Shown in pieces: positions 50,460-62,039 of a stretch of DNA of 64,000 nt; position 1 is the first letter of the stretch; each line of letters starts with the position of its first letter. A program made the translations under genes and the position numbers. Source of the stretch: Lithospermum erythrorhizon (Eukaryota; Streptophyta; Magnoliopsida; Boraginales; Boraginaceae); assembly GCA_019722365.1 (NCBI GenBank), contig JADFUC010002054.1:186001-250000 (forward strand), written 5' to 3'. Below the pieces are notes generated by a model, which worked only from the letters and a program-made list of their open reading frames with translations, had not been told where the DNA came from and ran no database searches.

Positions 50460-53400
50460 TGAAGCCCTGACTTTGTTGTGACACTTTTCCTTACGATCCA
50501 AAATTTTCACGGTTGCTCTTCGTATGAGTCCGCCCCAGCTCCATGGTTGTGACTGCAAGATATGGGATTAAATTAGGATATATTTCCTCAGACATGACAC
50601 GTAAGGCGTTATGAATTACGTCGATCTTTGGAAGCCTTAAGCGATGAGCCACCGGACCCAACTCGCCCCTTGATCTCATGCGGACCAATATATCGTGGTT
50701 CAAATTTCTCTCTTCAGAATCTCAGCCGCACTTTCGGGGTATTCTCAAGAATATTTATCACCGATTTCAAAGTTTAAATCCGCTGCGGCGACGATCTGCA
50801 TACATCTTTGTCTATCTGGCGCCCAACTTTGGGATGTTGTTGTATCAATTTTATTCTCTCCACAGGCGCTTTCCACCAACTCGGAAGCGAGTACTGCTTT
50901 TCTATCTCCTGCCGTTTCGACAAGCTGAGTCAATTTCACAGTCTGATGCCTCGAATGGTGCCATCCCGATCTTGGCGTGGGAAGCTATTGTTATATGCAA
51001 ACTCCATTTTAGGCAATTCATCATCCCAATTTCGGAAAATTCAATACACAGACCCATGACATGTCATCGATGTTTGAATTGTTCTACATTTGTCCGTCGT
51101 AGGGATGAAATGATATACTCAGGTATTTTTCGTCCCCATCGACTTCTTGAAATCCTTTCCCAATCTGGAGTGAATGCAGCATCTCGATACGTACAATGGA
51201 TACGGCACTCATGTAATCATACAATCCCCGGTCCTCTGACCTCGCCAAGCTTGTTCGGGCCAGGTAAGTCGATTTAATTGGTAAGAAATGGTGATTTGAC
51301 GGTCTATCCTTCTCGCCCCAGATGCATCATTCTTTTCACCAGCGTCCTCGGAAGTCGAAAACAAAGTCCATCGTAATATGCTCCCGAGTCCACTCTGGAA
51401 TAGGGAGGGGTTGCAATAACCCGTGGATATCGGTGTTCTATGTTCACTTATTAATGAGTCGGACATTTTTGATACAAATTGACAATTTCCCTCTTCGTAT
51501 TTGGGCCACCCAATCTGGCATAGAATCTCATACATCTTTGTACTTGGATGCATACTATATGGAGCATTATGGGCTTCGTCCAAAATCTCCTTTTTCGACT
51601 CAGAGAATAAAACACGAATAATCTACCATGCATTGTAAGAGGCTCCGTCTACCGCGCGAAGTCGATCTGCTTCCGGCTTACGCCTCCCGATTATTTTTGC
51701 AGGTACCAAATGCTGTTGTTCACCAGTATTCGATCAAAAAGAACACGATTAGGAAAAAACTCTTATTTGTGCCATGAGCCGCCATCGACTCGATCCGAGT
51801 AACACGAGGTTGCTTCGTTTCATTTAGCCAAGCTCCGCCATCTTCCGCTTACGACTCGTCATCCGGCCAATTCGCGCTTCCCCGGATGATACTCAATGAC
51901 ATCATGTCGATAAACTCCATCCCGCCCATTTGCACCGAGGTTCGAATCTGCAGTGTCGGAGGTATTTGAGCTTCTTTGTGATCGGTAAAAATTTTGCAAG
52001 TCACCCGTACAAATAATGCCTCCCATTTTTTGAGAATCTTAGTCTGTTTCTGATAGCGACTAGCTCCCGAATGGAGTAATGGTGGATGGTTTTTCTCCTT
52101 GATTTACCATTTGTCGCGATCATATCTTACCCTTCGTGTTGCGTTAAGCGCTGACCTGATGTGGCCTTTGTCAGCTATCTGTAACATAGCCATCGCATCT
52201 GACGGAAGAGTCAATCTTGGCCTTGTTAATCCAATTTCTCTTTCAACTCGTTGAAGCACTTAGTTCACAATCCTCCTCCCAACAAATGGCACTCCTTTCA
52301 ATTGACACAGTCGTGGGTGTGGCAATAGTGAAGTCTTGTATAAATCTCCGATGGTATCAGCCCCAGACCGGAAAACTCCGTATTCATTAACACTAGTGGT
52401 CGTTCCCCAATTCATCACGAGCTTCAACCTTTGAGGATCTTAGCTTACTTATACCTCTCACGAAATCGTAGCCCGAAGCTGCGCTTTTTCTCGGCCGAAT
52501 TCACAACTTGGAAAATTTAGCATACGATTCATTTTTTTCCTCAAAGTCTCTAGCGCCCGTTCTGAATGTTCTTCGTACTCCACCGCTGCAGAATATATCA
52601 AAATGTCGTCCAATGAACACATTTACAAATTTATCCAAGTAAGAAGCGAACGCCCGATTCGCCAAGGTCCATCGCTTATTTGCGGGGGCGTTTGTCGACC
52701 CAACAGCGTGCAAAAAGCTTCGTGATGCCCGTATCTTTGTTACGAATGCCGGCCGATCATCGCCCTCCTTAATCCTCAGCCCGATGGTAGCGACCTCGAA
52801 GTCAATCTTAGAAAATATCAGGCATCCTTTGAGTGATCAAGCGGTCAAAGCCGGTGCAAGCGGCGGATGATTCATAATTATTTACTTTGTTGTCTATAAT
52901 CGTCTATGACCTCGAATCCATCCGCTGCTGGCAATGAATAACACCCCGGTGAACTACTTGGTCGAATGAATCACTTATCCAATTTCACGCGGTGGTTTGA
53001 TTCCTTGACTCATGAGAACGTTTCTATAAGATTGCCATGGAAATCGAGGTAGTACCGGGAATTAATTCTATGGAAAACTCCGCTTTCTCGCGTGGAGAAT
53101 AAATGACTCCTCGAAACATCGGCTTATATTCTCTCATGGCGTACATTTCCTTCGGATCAGCTTCTCGCTGCTGTGTAAACTGACATGAGCAAGATAACCA
53201 ACGCATCAACACCAGCATCTTATGGGCAACTAAAGCGAGAAATGAAATGAGAAAAAATTTTCTATCACCTAGGAAGAAGATCTTAGATTGCAGGGACTGA
53301 ATATTTGATCTTCTTAGACAATCTATCGCGTGATGTCTCCCCTGACGATCCATTCCCGAGAATAAGATCCAAAATCGCTCATCTCGAAAATTAATAAATC

Positions 53401-53600
53401 ACATCTCACGAGCATTGATTTTGATACTTATAGGGCAATTTAAGTACCAAATCCCGATCTTAACGGGCTCGCGGGAGTTAAAATTAGAAGTGGTCTGTAA
53501 AATTTCACGAGTTTTAGGAATCTGTTGGGAAAATTTCGGAGATATGAAAGAATGAGTAGCTCGAAATCAAACAAGACTTTTGCTTCAACCCACATAAATG
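50460..53600 (-). pseudogene. T2 pol relic: PR, RT, RNase H, integrase, chromodomain-like tail
   Basis: Protease: SGMDRQGRHHAIDCL at about 53330-53360. RT: YLDKFVNVFI at 52610-52645 with the DD of the catalytic motif lost, and YAKFSK at 52505-52520. RNase H: CKIFTDHK near 51985-52010 and MEFIDMMSLSII near 51885-51925. Integrase HHCC region: EAHNAPYSMHPSTKMYE at 51525-51580, then a later catalytic-core portion. C-terminal part: LRKYILI and ILDRKEK near 50490-50610, where chromodomain elements carry their linker. The frame changes often; it cannot encode active enzymes. Confidence 0.8.
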
Positions 53601-53882
53601 TAAGTACATGACACTTTGAAATCACGAAACCATATTTGGGTAGCGCAAATATCGCACGGTAGTTCGGCGCGTCTGTCCGATCCCCATGACCTTACTACGA
53701 CTCACTCGACTCCGCGCCCAAGCTTCTCTATTTAGATCGACCTCATGACTTCATGATAGCCTCCTGCAACAATTTAGAGAAATGTCTTGTAACTCCCTTC
53801 TTTACTACGTCTGCAGGAGGACAATCAGTGCAATGTGCCGCTTCACTTGTTTATCGATAACAGGACCTGACCACAATGCCGG

Positions 53883-54960
53883 CGTTCATGACTCTGTGAC
53901 CCGGTTTACCGCAAGCGAAAACACCCGCTAGTCACTACGCCTCCCGATAACCTCTGCGAGATCCGGGGCCAGATGAAAGACACAGGCATAAAGCATTAGT
54001 CTTTGAATCGAAATTAATGGGGAGCAGGCGACTCTGTTTTGTAGCGGCCAGTATTGTGATGGGCGTCCTGAGGCAGAACTTCAGCCACCCATCTTTAGGC
54101 ATATCTTTCTCTTTTACTCACATGCTTGGGCCTCAGCCATCCCATCTCACACAGCGTAGTCCAACAGATTCATGGAAAGTTGTATAGTTCTTGAGTGACA
54201 ACTTTAGTGCGGATCTCTGACTCATTCGATCCCCGAATCTCTCGATCCTCTTTCCCTGGTGGGATTCGCTCAGGAGTGACGACAGGAATCCTTTGAATCT
54301 TTTCGTAGTCGACATAGTCGCACTTTCGCTGGCATTTGGATCGATTCTCTCTACAAGCGGACATACCTTAAGACAAAAGCTCCCCGAAATAATTCCCACG
54401 GGCCCGATCACACGATTGTCAGCTGACGCAATCAAAGATCGGTGTACATTCTCCCAGCGATCTAAAGGCTCCAGGTGTAATCACGTAGGCTGGGCCTCGG
54501 TCCTCGGCTCGGTAACTCCCATAGGCTCAAATATACTCTCAGTCTCAGATGAGCCATGCACGGATAGGAGAATCGGGCTCGGCGAGCTTCGTGAGTCCTA
54601 AGCCGAGCAGTCAAATAAGCTCACGTGACTCAGCTTCTGTCGATGGCCGAGCCTTCTGATCTCCGATCTCCACCAATATTTTGAGAATCTTGTGGCCGAC
54701 CACTTAGGCTGTCAGCTACCCTTGTCTGTCACATTTTACGCGTCTGGCCTTTCTACGCTCTCGCTCTGGCTCACCAATGCGCTTAACTTCTTGGCCTGCA
54801 GCGTGCTGCAGCTCAGAGACCTCGTGGTAGCGTCACCGGCGGTCTATAAAATAACAAAGAAAGGAAGGATCGGACCCACAAGAAAATCCAATATAAATGA
54901 CTCACAACAACTATCAACTTTAGGCACGTAACCTTGCGAGGACACCGTAAGACCACGAAC
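53883..54960 (-). pseudogene. T2 gag relic with zinc knuckle
   Basis: Near 53883-53925 the minus strand reads GCFR, then after a single-base insertion CGKPGHRVMNA. This is a CX2CX4H knuckle whose last cysteine is lost. Capsid sequence upstream is heavily broken (frames at 54133-54435). The plus-strand frames at 54293-54601 and 54692-54931 are shadows. Confidence 0.6.
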
Positions 54961-54965
54961 TGAAG

Positions 54966-54976
54966 CTCGATACAAA
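54966..54976 (-). other. T2 primer-binding site, degraded
   Basis: The minus strand reads TTGTATCGAGC just inside the 5' LTR, related to TGGTATCAGAGC and to the clearer site in T1. Confidence 0.5.
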
Positions 54977-54977
54977 A

Positions 54978-57362
54978 TTATATGACCACTTTAGTCGGCC
55001 GCCACGAGTTAAGATCATTAACAACTTTGTATACGAGTCACCAAGCGATGGATACAATAACATAACTATTGGCATTATCAAAATAAAGCTCTGTTATTTC
55101 CATTCGTGGTGTTAAAATGTCTGTCCAAACCAAAATAGCAGACAGCCAGAACCTGAAATCCAAAAATACATCATAAGGAAGAATGAAACCCAACTATATA
55201 GACTCGTCCGATATAATACAACCATGAGTCTCAAATATAATTTTCAACAAAAAGAAATGGTGATGAGGACTTATGCCTTGCTTGGCATATTTTTATAGTC
55301 TCACGCAGTACCGACAAAACAAACAAGCACTCAACTGATCGCTCCTAGAAACTGGGCATGAAGCATCGCCCATAGAATAGAGTCGGCTATTAAAATTTGA
55401 TGAATACAAATACCACAATTTGATTCCATTGTATATTCGTGCTTATATATATATATATAAATATATCATGTACACGTACATTAATCGAGGGTACTAAAGC
55501 CAGCGTCCGCATATCACATAGATTTCTCTTATCTGATATTCTGCGGCAGCTTTACATGAGATTATATTCATAACTAATGCATATTCATTTAAGGGAAACA
55601 ATCTCGACCACTTAAAGTCGTCAAGTGAGGAATCCTCATGAGATAATACACCCCGTAGAGAATCCGCCTCCAAATGTACATATATAGAGAATCCGCCTCA
55701 AATAATACACATATGAGGAATCCACCTCCAAATAATACACACGTAGGGGATCAGCCTCTCCAAATAATCGGATGATTTTCCTTGTCCTCCCAGGCCATTT
55801 CTTCCTCGATAATGCGTATCGCTTGAGCCTCACGAATCGGGGCTACGCCTGATATGCATCGCCTCTAGGATTAGAATCACCGCCTCATGAATAACACATC
55901 GCTTGATCAGCATCACTTACTTGACCACCTGTGTGTATGACCACCACATGTAGCGACCCTTGCCAATTTCATAACATGATTATATCCAAAACTATCTCGT
56001 AATGTAACTCATAATCTCGGTGTAATCATAACATACTTCATAATCATAGTTATCTCATTAATGTCAATCAAATCTCGGTTCATTCTTCTTCATCATAAAT
56101 CTGAATTTTCACATAATATCGATTATAATACACTGATACATATCGAATAGTCTCAAGCAACACATGAAGAATATATATGAAAGGTCCACATTCATTGAAT
56201 TTCGCAGCTGCCTCGAGCCCAAAAGTAGTAATATCTATGCGAGTCCTTGTATTTAAATCTAAGACTCGACTCCTAATAAGAAAAAATTATACATTATAAC
56301 ACATTCTGTGAGAATAACTTCACTTAACATCTATATAAACTGAGTGTTATACCCGTCTCACGATTCAAATTTACAACTGCATGATCATCCTATTCCCAAG
56401 GTTGGTATACCTTTCCTAACATTCATGTATATTCATGACCTCGAAAATCTCAATATTAAATGCATTAACTTATTACTGACAATAGCATCATAAGCACGAT
56501 TCCCAATCTATCTAGAAATAAATTAACAAACTAATTAACTTTATTAAATACAACCTCGATTCAGTACTAATTACCATACAATTTTTTCCAAAGCTTACGC
56601 CAATAGAAAATCTCTCTTTTATCAGTATCGAACCAACAATTCTATACCCAATTCAACTATATTAAAGTCTTGGCTCTCATGTACCATTTTAAAGTCAATT
56701 TAAGAAAAAGTCAATAAAAGTCGGCATACAAACTACATGGCTGCTTGCGATAAGCTACTGAAATCACCTCACTAATTCCTACGATACTCGAGATAACATT
56801 TACATACCATAATACATTCGAGATCTAAAAAGTCAACAAAATCCAAGAAAAAGTCAACTCTTTAAAACTCAGAAATATCCCAAAAATTCAATCTTCTTTT
56901 TAGATGTGATGAGGATGATGAGGGAGAAGAAAATCCCACAAGCTTTGTTGCTTTAGTTTAGCGACAATCGATAGAGAGAAATGGAAGAAAATTTTTTTGA
57001 GGGGAGAAGGGTGACAATCGACCATGGAGGGAAGAATGATTTTTTTTCTTGTGTTTGGATAATGATGAAGCAGATAGGAAAATAAATTTTTTACGTAACA
57101 AGAGGCTGTTGGTTCGGTTTATTTACCACTTTCGTCTTAAATTTAATTGATAGTTCCAAATATAAAGTTTTATGTAGCTCTTCTAAATATATGCAAGTCT
57201 CGATACATCGATTTTATTCGAAATCATTTATACTATCTTAGGGTCATATGGCTTAGAAATATCATAGTTTATTTAAATTCTCATCTACTAAACTTAGAAA
57301 TTTTAATTAACTCCAGAAAACTTATATACTATCAACAATATTAGTAAAGGCAGGTTATTTCG
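54978..57362 (-). repeat. T2 5' LTR
   Basis: Aligns with 47891-50243: gttaagatcattaacaactt near the start, aagcgatggatacaat at 55041 and 47961, and an aataatacacatatgagg array at 55630-55900. The end is gcaggttatttcg. Confidence 0.85.
55630..55900 (-). repeat. Tandem array in T2 5' LTR
   Basis: Repeats of gaatccgcctcaaataatacacat-type units, ~35 bp apart, correspond to the array at 48530-48790. Confidence 0.65.
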
Positions 57363-57521
57363 GTTTCTTGAGAGTTGCAAGGGATGTTTTTCTTTGCATT
57401 GTAAGTTCTAATTTAAATATATATATTATATATTTGTAGTTACGATTTTATATACGATTTAAATGATGCGAAATATGATGTTTTTGTTTTAAGTTTCTTA
57501 ACAGTTTTGTATTTTCTATCA
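57363..57521 (+). repeat. Copia B 3' LTR, right part
   Basis: It resumes the LTR after T2 (tttgcattgtaagttctaatttaaatatat) and matches 40725-40854. It ends ttttctatca next to the atagct target duplication. Confidence 0.85.
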
Positions 57522-57527
57522 ATAGCT
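57522..57527. repeat. Target-site duplication of copia B, right copy
   Basis: atagct, identical to 39890-39895. Confidence 0.85.
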
Positions 57528-58480
57528 GCTCAAAGGTCTTTGGTAGTATGCCTTGTAGGATGTATTGCGAGGTCCATTACATCCCGATTATCTTGTCTAG
57601 ATGGTGAAGACTTTGAGAGTTTGTCTTTGCATTTGTCTATGGCTTGCTCCACCGATTAATGTAGTCGGTGACCGGTTCTTCTTGTATTTAACGGCGGTTA
57701 GCTTTTATCGTGCTAAGCTACATTCTTTTTTTAGTCTTGAAGAAAGCGGTCCATGAAGCTATTCTCGGTTGTGTGCTTGACCTTCTCAGTAGATGCAGTT
57801 CGATTTAGTATACTACTTCCAGATGTGTTCCACTTTCGGTGGCGGACCAGGCCCCGTTTTGACCACGTATGATGTCTCGGCTTGTTAGATTCCAAGCGCC
57901 ATCGAACTGCTAGCACTTTGGAGGTTGGTAGCTAAAGCGTCTTGATTTATTTATCTTTGGAGGCTGAGGGGGCTTGACATAGGAATATGAAGGCCTGCTT
58001 CATCTTGGGTGTCTTTGATTGCCCCCAATATAAACTCCACACTTAGTTGTGTATTTGGTATGGTCCATCAATTTGAGATACATGGTCTTCACCGCCCGAT
58101 GTTGGTCCATCAGGACATACTTGAGCATTATGGTGGGGTCGAAAGGTGTGTTTCCTTTGAGGTCATTTGGGCGTCTCTTGAGGAGGTGTGGTCCTCGAGT
58201 GTGCAGCTTGCGTCAGTGCTCGTGATGCATTATCCTTCTCCATCTGTGTAACTCTTCCCCAACAACTAAATATCTTGGCCATGTCTTCAGCCATTTTTTC
58301 GTTAAAAGTATACGCTCTTACATGGTGGTGATTCTGGTCATCGTGACAGATATATAGGAATCATCAAGGTCTATGTATGACCCATGCTCTGGGTTGAAAC
58401 TAACTTTTCATGGATAATTTGGGTATGAGCGATAGGCTGGATGTGATGAGTACACCTTGGTGAGTAGGCTTTGAACCTTG
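57528..58480 (-). pseudogene. Tat/Ogre-like gag, N-terminal half (right of copia B)
   Basis: The minus strand at 57640-57690 reads QEEPVTDYINRWSKP, and at 57528-57570 QYILQGILPKTFEQL. These are capsid-core segments characteristic of Tat-lineage gypsy gag. The frame ends exactly at the copia B insertion and resumes on its other side (DMELTIAA). Sequence toward 58480 is gag-like but unaligned. No 5' LTR or PBS of this element is visible to the right, so its start appears lost. Confidence 0.65.
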
Positions 58481-58570
58481 AGTCACTTAGCGTAGCAAAA
58501 GGTCATATTTGTTACGTTATCGCGGGAGTAACAAAAATTTTTTTAACAAAAAGCCATTTTCTTGTAGTGG
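58480..58570 (-). mobile_element. CACTA-type transposon terminus
   Basis: On the minus strand the sequence from 58569 reads CACTACAAGAAAATGGC, the form of many plant CACTA (EnSpm) inverted termini, followed by the ttgttaaaaaaatttttgtt-type subterminal sequence. The element would extend to the left. The opposite terminus was not found, so this is a single end next to Tat gag sequence. Confidence 0.55.
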
Positions 58571-59160
58571 CTTTTGAATATCAAGGACTCAAGAAGGTAA
58601 CGGTCCATACAAACTATAAAAGGTAAATTTTGAAACAAATCGAGTAGGATTCGACATTTTGATCTCTCAAACTAACTTTCTGGCCAAAGCTGCCGATCTT
58701 TTCTTGAGCACGATCGTCAAAGTGTTTGGTAGGCAGCCGTGCTTTGTTTTGTTGATATTTTAAGTTTGGATTGGGGTACGTATCAATGGCTAGAAACATC
58801 GTTGATCATTATCCAGCGAAACCGCGCAGTCATCACAACCATTATCTCAAAACAGATGTATAGTTTATCTTAAAACAGATGTGTAGTTAGCAAACGATAT
58901 TTCTAGAGAAAAATTAATGAGAAGTAGCTCTTAAGTGTCAAACCTATTTCCAAGACAAAAATATACAAGACATGCTTTTATATATTTTTACATTATTCAT
59001 GTCTTAAAAATATATACTTTCCTCTTAAACATCCTCCAAGGGTACCACTAAATAAAATCACTACATGAAGAGACACCGGAAGCTATACAACCAAAATAAA
59101 TGATATATCCCTTAAAAGAAATTAAAATTGTTTCTAGTCGTCTTTGGTGTTCTACGTGAA
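58571..59160. other. Non-coding interval with one unrecognised minus-strand frame
   Basis: A 61-codon frame at 58614-58799 reads ARLPTKHFDDRAQEKIGSFG in its middle. It has protein-like composition but matches no family I can name. The rest is AT-rich. Confidence 0.25.
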
Positions 59161-59164
59161 AGGA

Positions 59165-59430
59165 GACCTCTTTGGCATTGTGCCATTTTTTGACATACTT
59201 TTAGACACATAAGGGGGCTATAATGTTTTGGCCGACCTGCAGGATCATAATTGGACCATAAATTTTGGCTATTTCAGGCTTTCTGCTGAAGAAATAAATG
59301 GCTGTCAGTGGTTTTGCCTTGTCTCTGTCAGTGGTTTTGCCTTGCCTTAATTAGACACATAATTGGATCATAGTGCGAAGCCAAATTTTGGCAAGATTGA
59401 ATGAATATCATAGTGCGAAGCCAAATACTG
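59165..59430 (-). pseudogene. Scrambled fragments of CYP76B-like exon 1
   Basis: Several short pieces match one ~100 bp part of the P450 exon 1 (11262-11372, coding for about residues 48-86). Examples are cataattggaccataaattt (59245-59264, exact), ttttagacacataa (59199-59212), ggctatttcag...ctgaagaaataa (59267-59297) and ttagacacataattgga (59351-59367). They are out of order and partly repeated. Two further direct repeats lie between them: ctgtcagtggttttgccttg at 59302 and 59325, and tcatagtgcgaagccaaat at 59368 and 59408. It cannot encode protein. Confidence 0.7.
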
Positions 59431-62039
59431 TAAGTATTCTAACAATATTAAGTCACTCCTTTTTTAAAGTGATTGTTTTCCAAGGTTTCAAAATTCAAAA
59501 ATAAATAAACATGGATAGGCATAAAATTGGGGGTCATGTACTCATGTCATAGAATAGCGATAGTTAGACCAAATGGGTTTAATAATAGAACAATTGAGGA
59601 AAATATGGTTACAAATTTTCTCCTATTGGTGGCAGAAATTGCAAGCAAGATTGAATAAATACGGAGTATTTAATTCATATGATTTTCTAAGAAAGTGCTT
59701 AATTGTTATCGCCTTTATCGAATAATATTTTTAAGCGAAAATCTTATTTTATCGCTCTATATTTAGGTGTTGTAATTGAAGAAGTTAAGGCTGAAGGGTA
59801 GGACCCTAACTCGGAATATTATGGCTCTACTATAGAATTGAACAGTTACATCCACTTGTTCAACACTATACTTCGACTGGCCCTTCTAAAACGAACATTG
59901 GCTCTAATAATTCCATCGCCGTCTACCAAAAGCGATCGAAATTTTTGAAAAAAGTATAAATCGGATGTTTGAGTTCTGGCTAACATGTAGAGGGGTATTT
60001 ACCAACTTGATAGGGCTGCCTGCTTGATCTCGAAATTTCCTTGGACTTGGGTGGGACATCGTCTCGACTGCTCCATATACTTCAGATCTCCCAACATCGG
60101 GACTGGGTAGTGAATTAAATTATCTCCCGAGCAAGTCTCGAAATATCTTTGGACTATTTTCCTGACAACCGGGACATGGGTCGGTATTAGCGACTCACGA
60201 CCGAGATGTCGAATCTCTTTTGATCAGCCCTGTCTAAATATCGTTTCAAGGCATATTCAACAAAACTTATAATATTAAAAAATCGGATAATTAAACAACA
60301 AAATATATTTAATTTGTACTACTACTGAGTTCACTTTATATTTATATGTGAAAGGGAGAGGAACAGTACAAGACAAAGATGTTGGATTTACAGATTAAAA
60401 TAATCATTATAAATAAATCGAAATCAAGATTCTATAAATAATATAAAAATAACAATTAAATTAATGTACCCAACTTTAAATGAGATAAATGCATCGATAT
60501 ATTTGAGAGACTTTGAAAAATCAACGTGGGTGTCTACAGAATAGTCGCGACGGCGGTATGAGGCAGACCCCTCCGTAAGGCTGCAGAGGCTAACAAAATA
60601 TTAAAGCGTAGACGAGGTTTGACGAAGAAATCCAGTGGTTTTCCTACTAGTCACTGCCCCAATTAGAAAATATGAAGGGGAAGAGAGAGAGAAGTGCCGA
60701 GTCGAAAGTTAGGAAGGTGGGTGTAAGTTTACCGTCTCCCAAAGTGGCTATATATGGCTCAAAATCCCTACGTTTAAGGCTTTCAAAGGGCGTGGGTGAA
60801 GCTGCTGCAGCCTTCTTAAGAGAAGAGCGTTAAAATTGTAGAAGATTAGAGCTAAAATTCTCGTCTCGGTTTGCGGCCCGTAGGATGATTTCCAACAATT
60901 AAAATTTCATCCCAATAATCTTATACAGCTATATTTTAAATCCTAAAAGTTATAATTAAATTATGGTTCTATTTCGTTGTTGTGTGTGACATCTTAGGCT
61001 CGATCGAAATTAGCAATATATTAATTTATGTTTAACCGAACATCGTATTAATATATAGATTATGAAGCGAGATACAATGCTTAATCATGCTTCACAATCT
61101 GTCAATTACCTAATATATTAATTGTCAACAATTAACATATATCCCCGAACTATTATTGTTAAATGTAATAATCGGTTAATACAATCTAATTGTTGACAGT
61201 AGCAATATTTATGAGATCAACTTGTCTAAATATTTAAACATACCCACTTGACCTTGGGCGATTATTTGTAAAACTAATAGTTCTTATTTGATTATATCGA
61301 CAGAGCCCTCGTGCAGCGATTTCCAACGGTCAGTATGGTAGAGTGGTGTCTGCGAACTTCTTGCGTCTGTCTTTTCTTGCGGTGGTATGAAGTGATGATG
61401 TGATCACCGATCCCAATGCTTGAGGTTGCCCAACAAATCGCCATCGGTTCTCAAGAGCTGAAAATCTAAACCGTTATATCCGGGTTTATGTAATTTCATC
61501 TTTATTGTGCAAGATCTCGCTGACTATACTTGTAGTATCTGAGAACTCAAGTCTTTTATAATCCTCTTTTTGTTCTGAAGACGTTCGGGCAGAGGTCGAG
61601 TACCTTACTCATCAAGTGAAACCCGTCACGCGAGGGTCTAAGAATCGTCATTTAACAAGTTACATGAGAAGCTTGGCAGGGGCCGGATATCTGATCTTGA
61701 AGTTCTCGTGGCGGTCGATGTCGATGTCGCGGTTGAAACCATTTAGCGTATGCATATGATTGACTAGAGTTCGTTCTCCGCCACGATCCAGCGTGATCAC
61801 GCGTAAACCCCATACTAATCAATGGCATTCGATTCCAATATTGAATACCGATTAGGGACCAATATCGTCGTTTTCTAGGCTTGATAAGCGGGTTTCTTAT
61901 TTGAGTCATAACTTTCTAAGACCTCTCGAGAAAACTTATTCTGGAAATGAAATTATTTTCATTACTCGCGAAGTAGTGATATATCGTGTATTGATCACGG
62001 TTTTAAAAACAAATGATATATATTTGTGAAAAATAGCCA
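59431..62039. other. Unclassified non-coding interval
   Basis: I recognise no gene. It includes a loosely repeated ctcgaaat(t/a)tc(c/t)ttggact phrase (60031 and 60138) and LTR-like AT-rich sequence at 60960-61330 (attgtcaacaattaacatat). A minus-strand 85-codon frame at 61652-61909 has no recognisable family. It is probably further retroelement debris. Confidence 0.35.

Larger units (their letters stand above)
47891..57362 (-). mobile_element. Gypsy chromovirus T2 (Tekay/Del-like), minus sense, nested in copia B
   Basis: LTRs of ~2.35 kb (47891-50243 and about 54978-57362) flank a 4.7 kb interior. It is bordered by GTTTT (47886-47890) and GTTTC (57363-57367), a 5 bp target duplication with one change. 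On the minus strand the order is PBS, gag with zinc knuckle, protease, RT, RNase H, integrase, chromodomain-like tail, polypurine tract, 3' LTR. Integrase after RNase H means Ty3/gypsy; the C-terminal ILDRKEK segment is typical of Tekay-type chromoviruses. Every domain is broken by stops and frameshifts. Confidence 0.9.
39896..57521 (+). mobile_element. Copia element B, plus sense, non-coding interior, split by T2
   Basis: The 5' LTR is 39896-40854. The 3' LTR is 47031-47890 plus 57363-57521, interrupted by gypsy T2. It is flanked by atagct direct repeats and splits a Tat gag frame. The 6.2 kb interior shares leader and 3' UTR with copia A, has a polypurine tract (47018-47030), but shows no gag, protease, integrase or RT between about 42560 and 46390. 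That makes it a large non-autonomous derivative that would need enzymes supplied by an A-like relative. Confidence 0.85.

Noticed and set aside
50678..51277. 199-codon plus-strand open frame, one of the longest in the window
   Set aside because: It lies antisense to the T2 integrase relic, whose domains read on the minus strand. The plus-strand protein has no recognisable motif.
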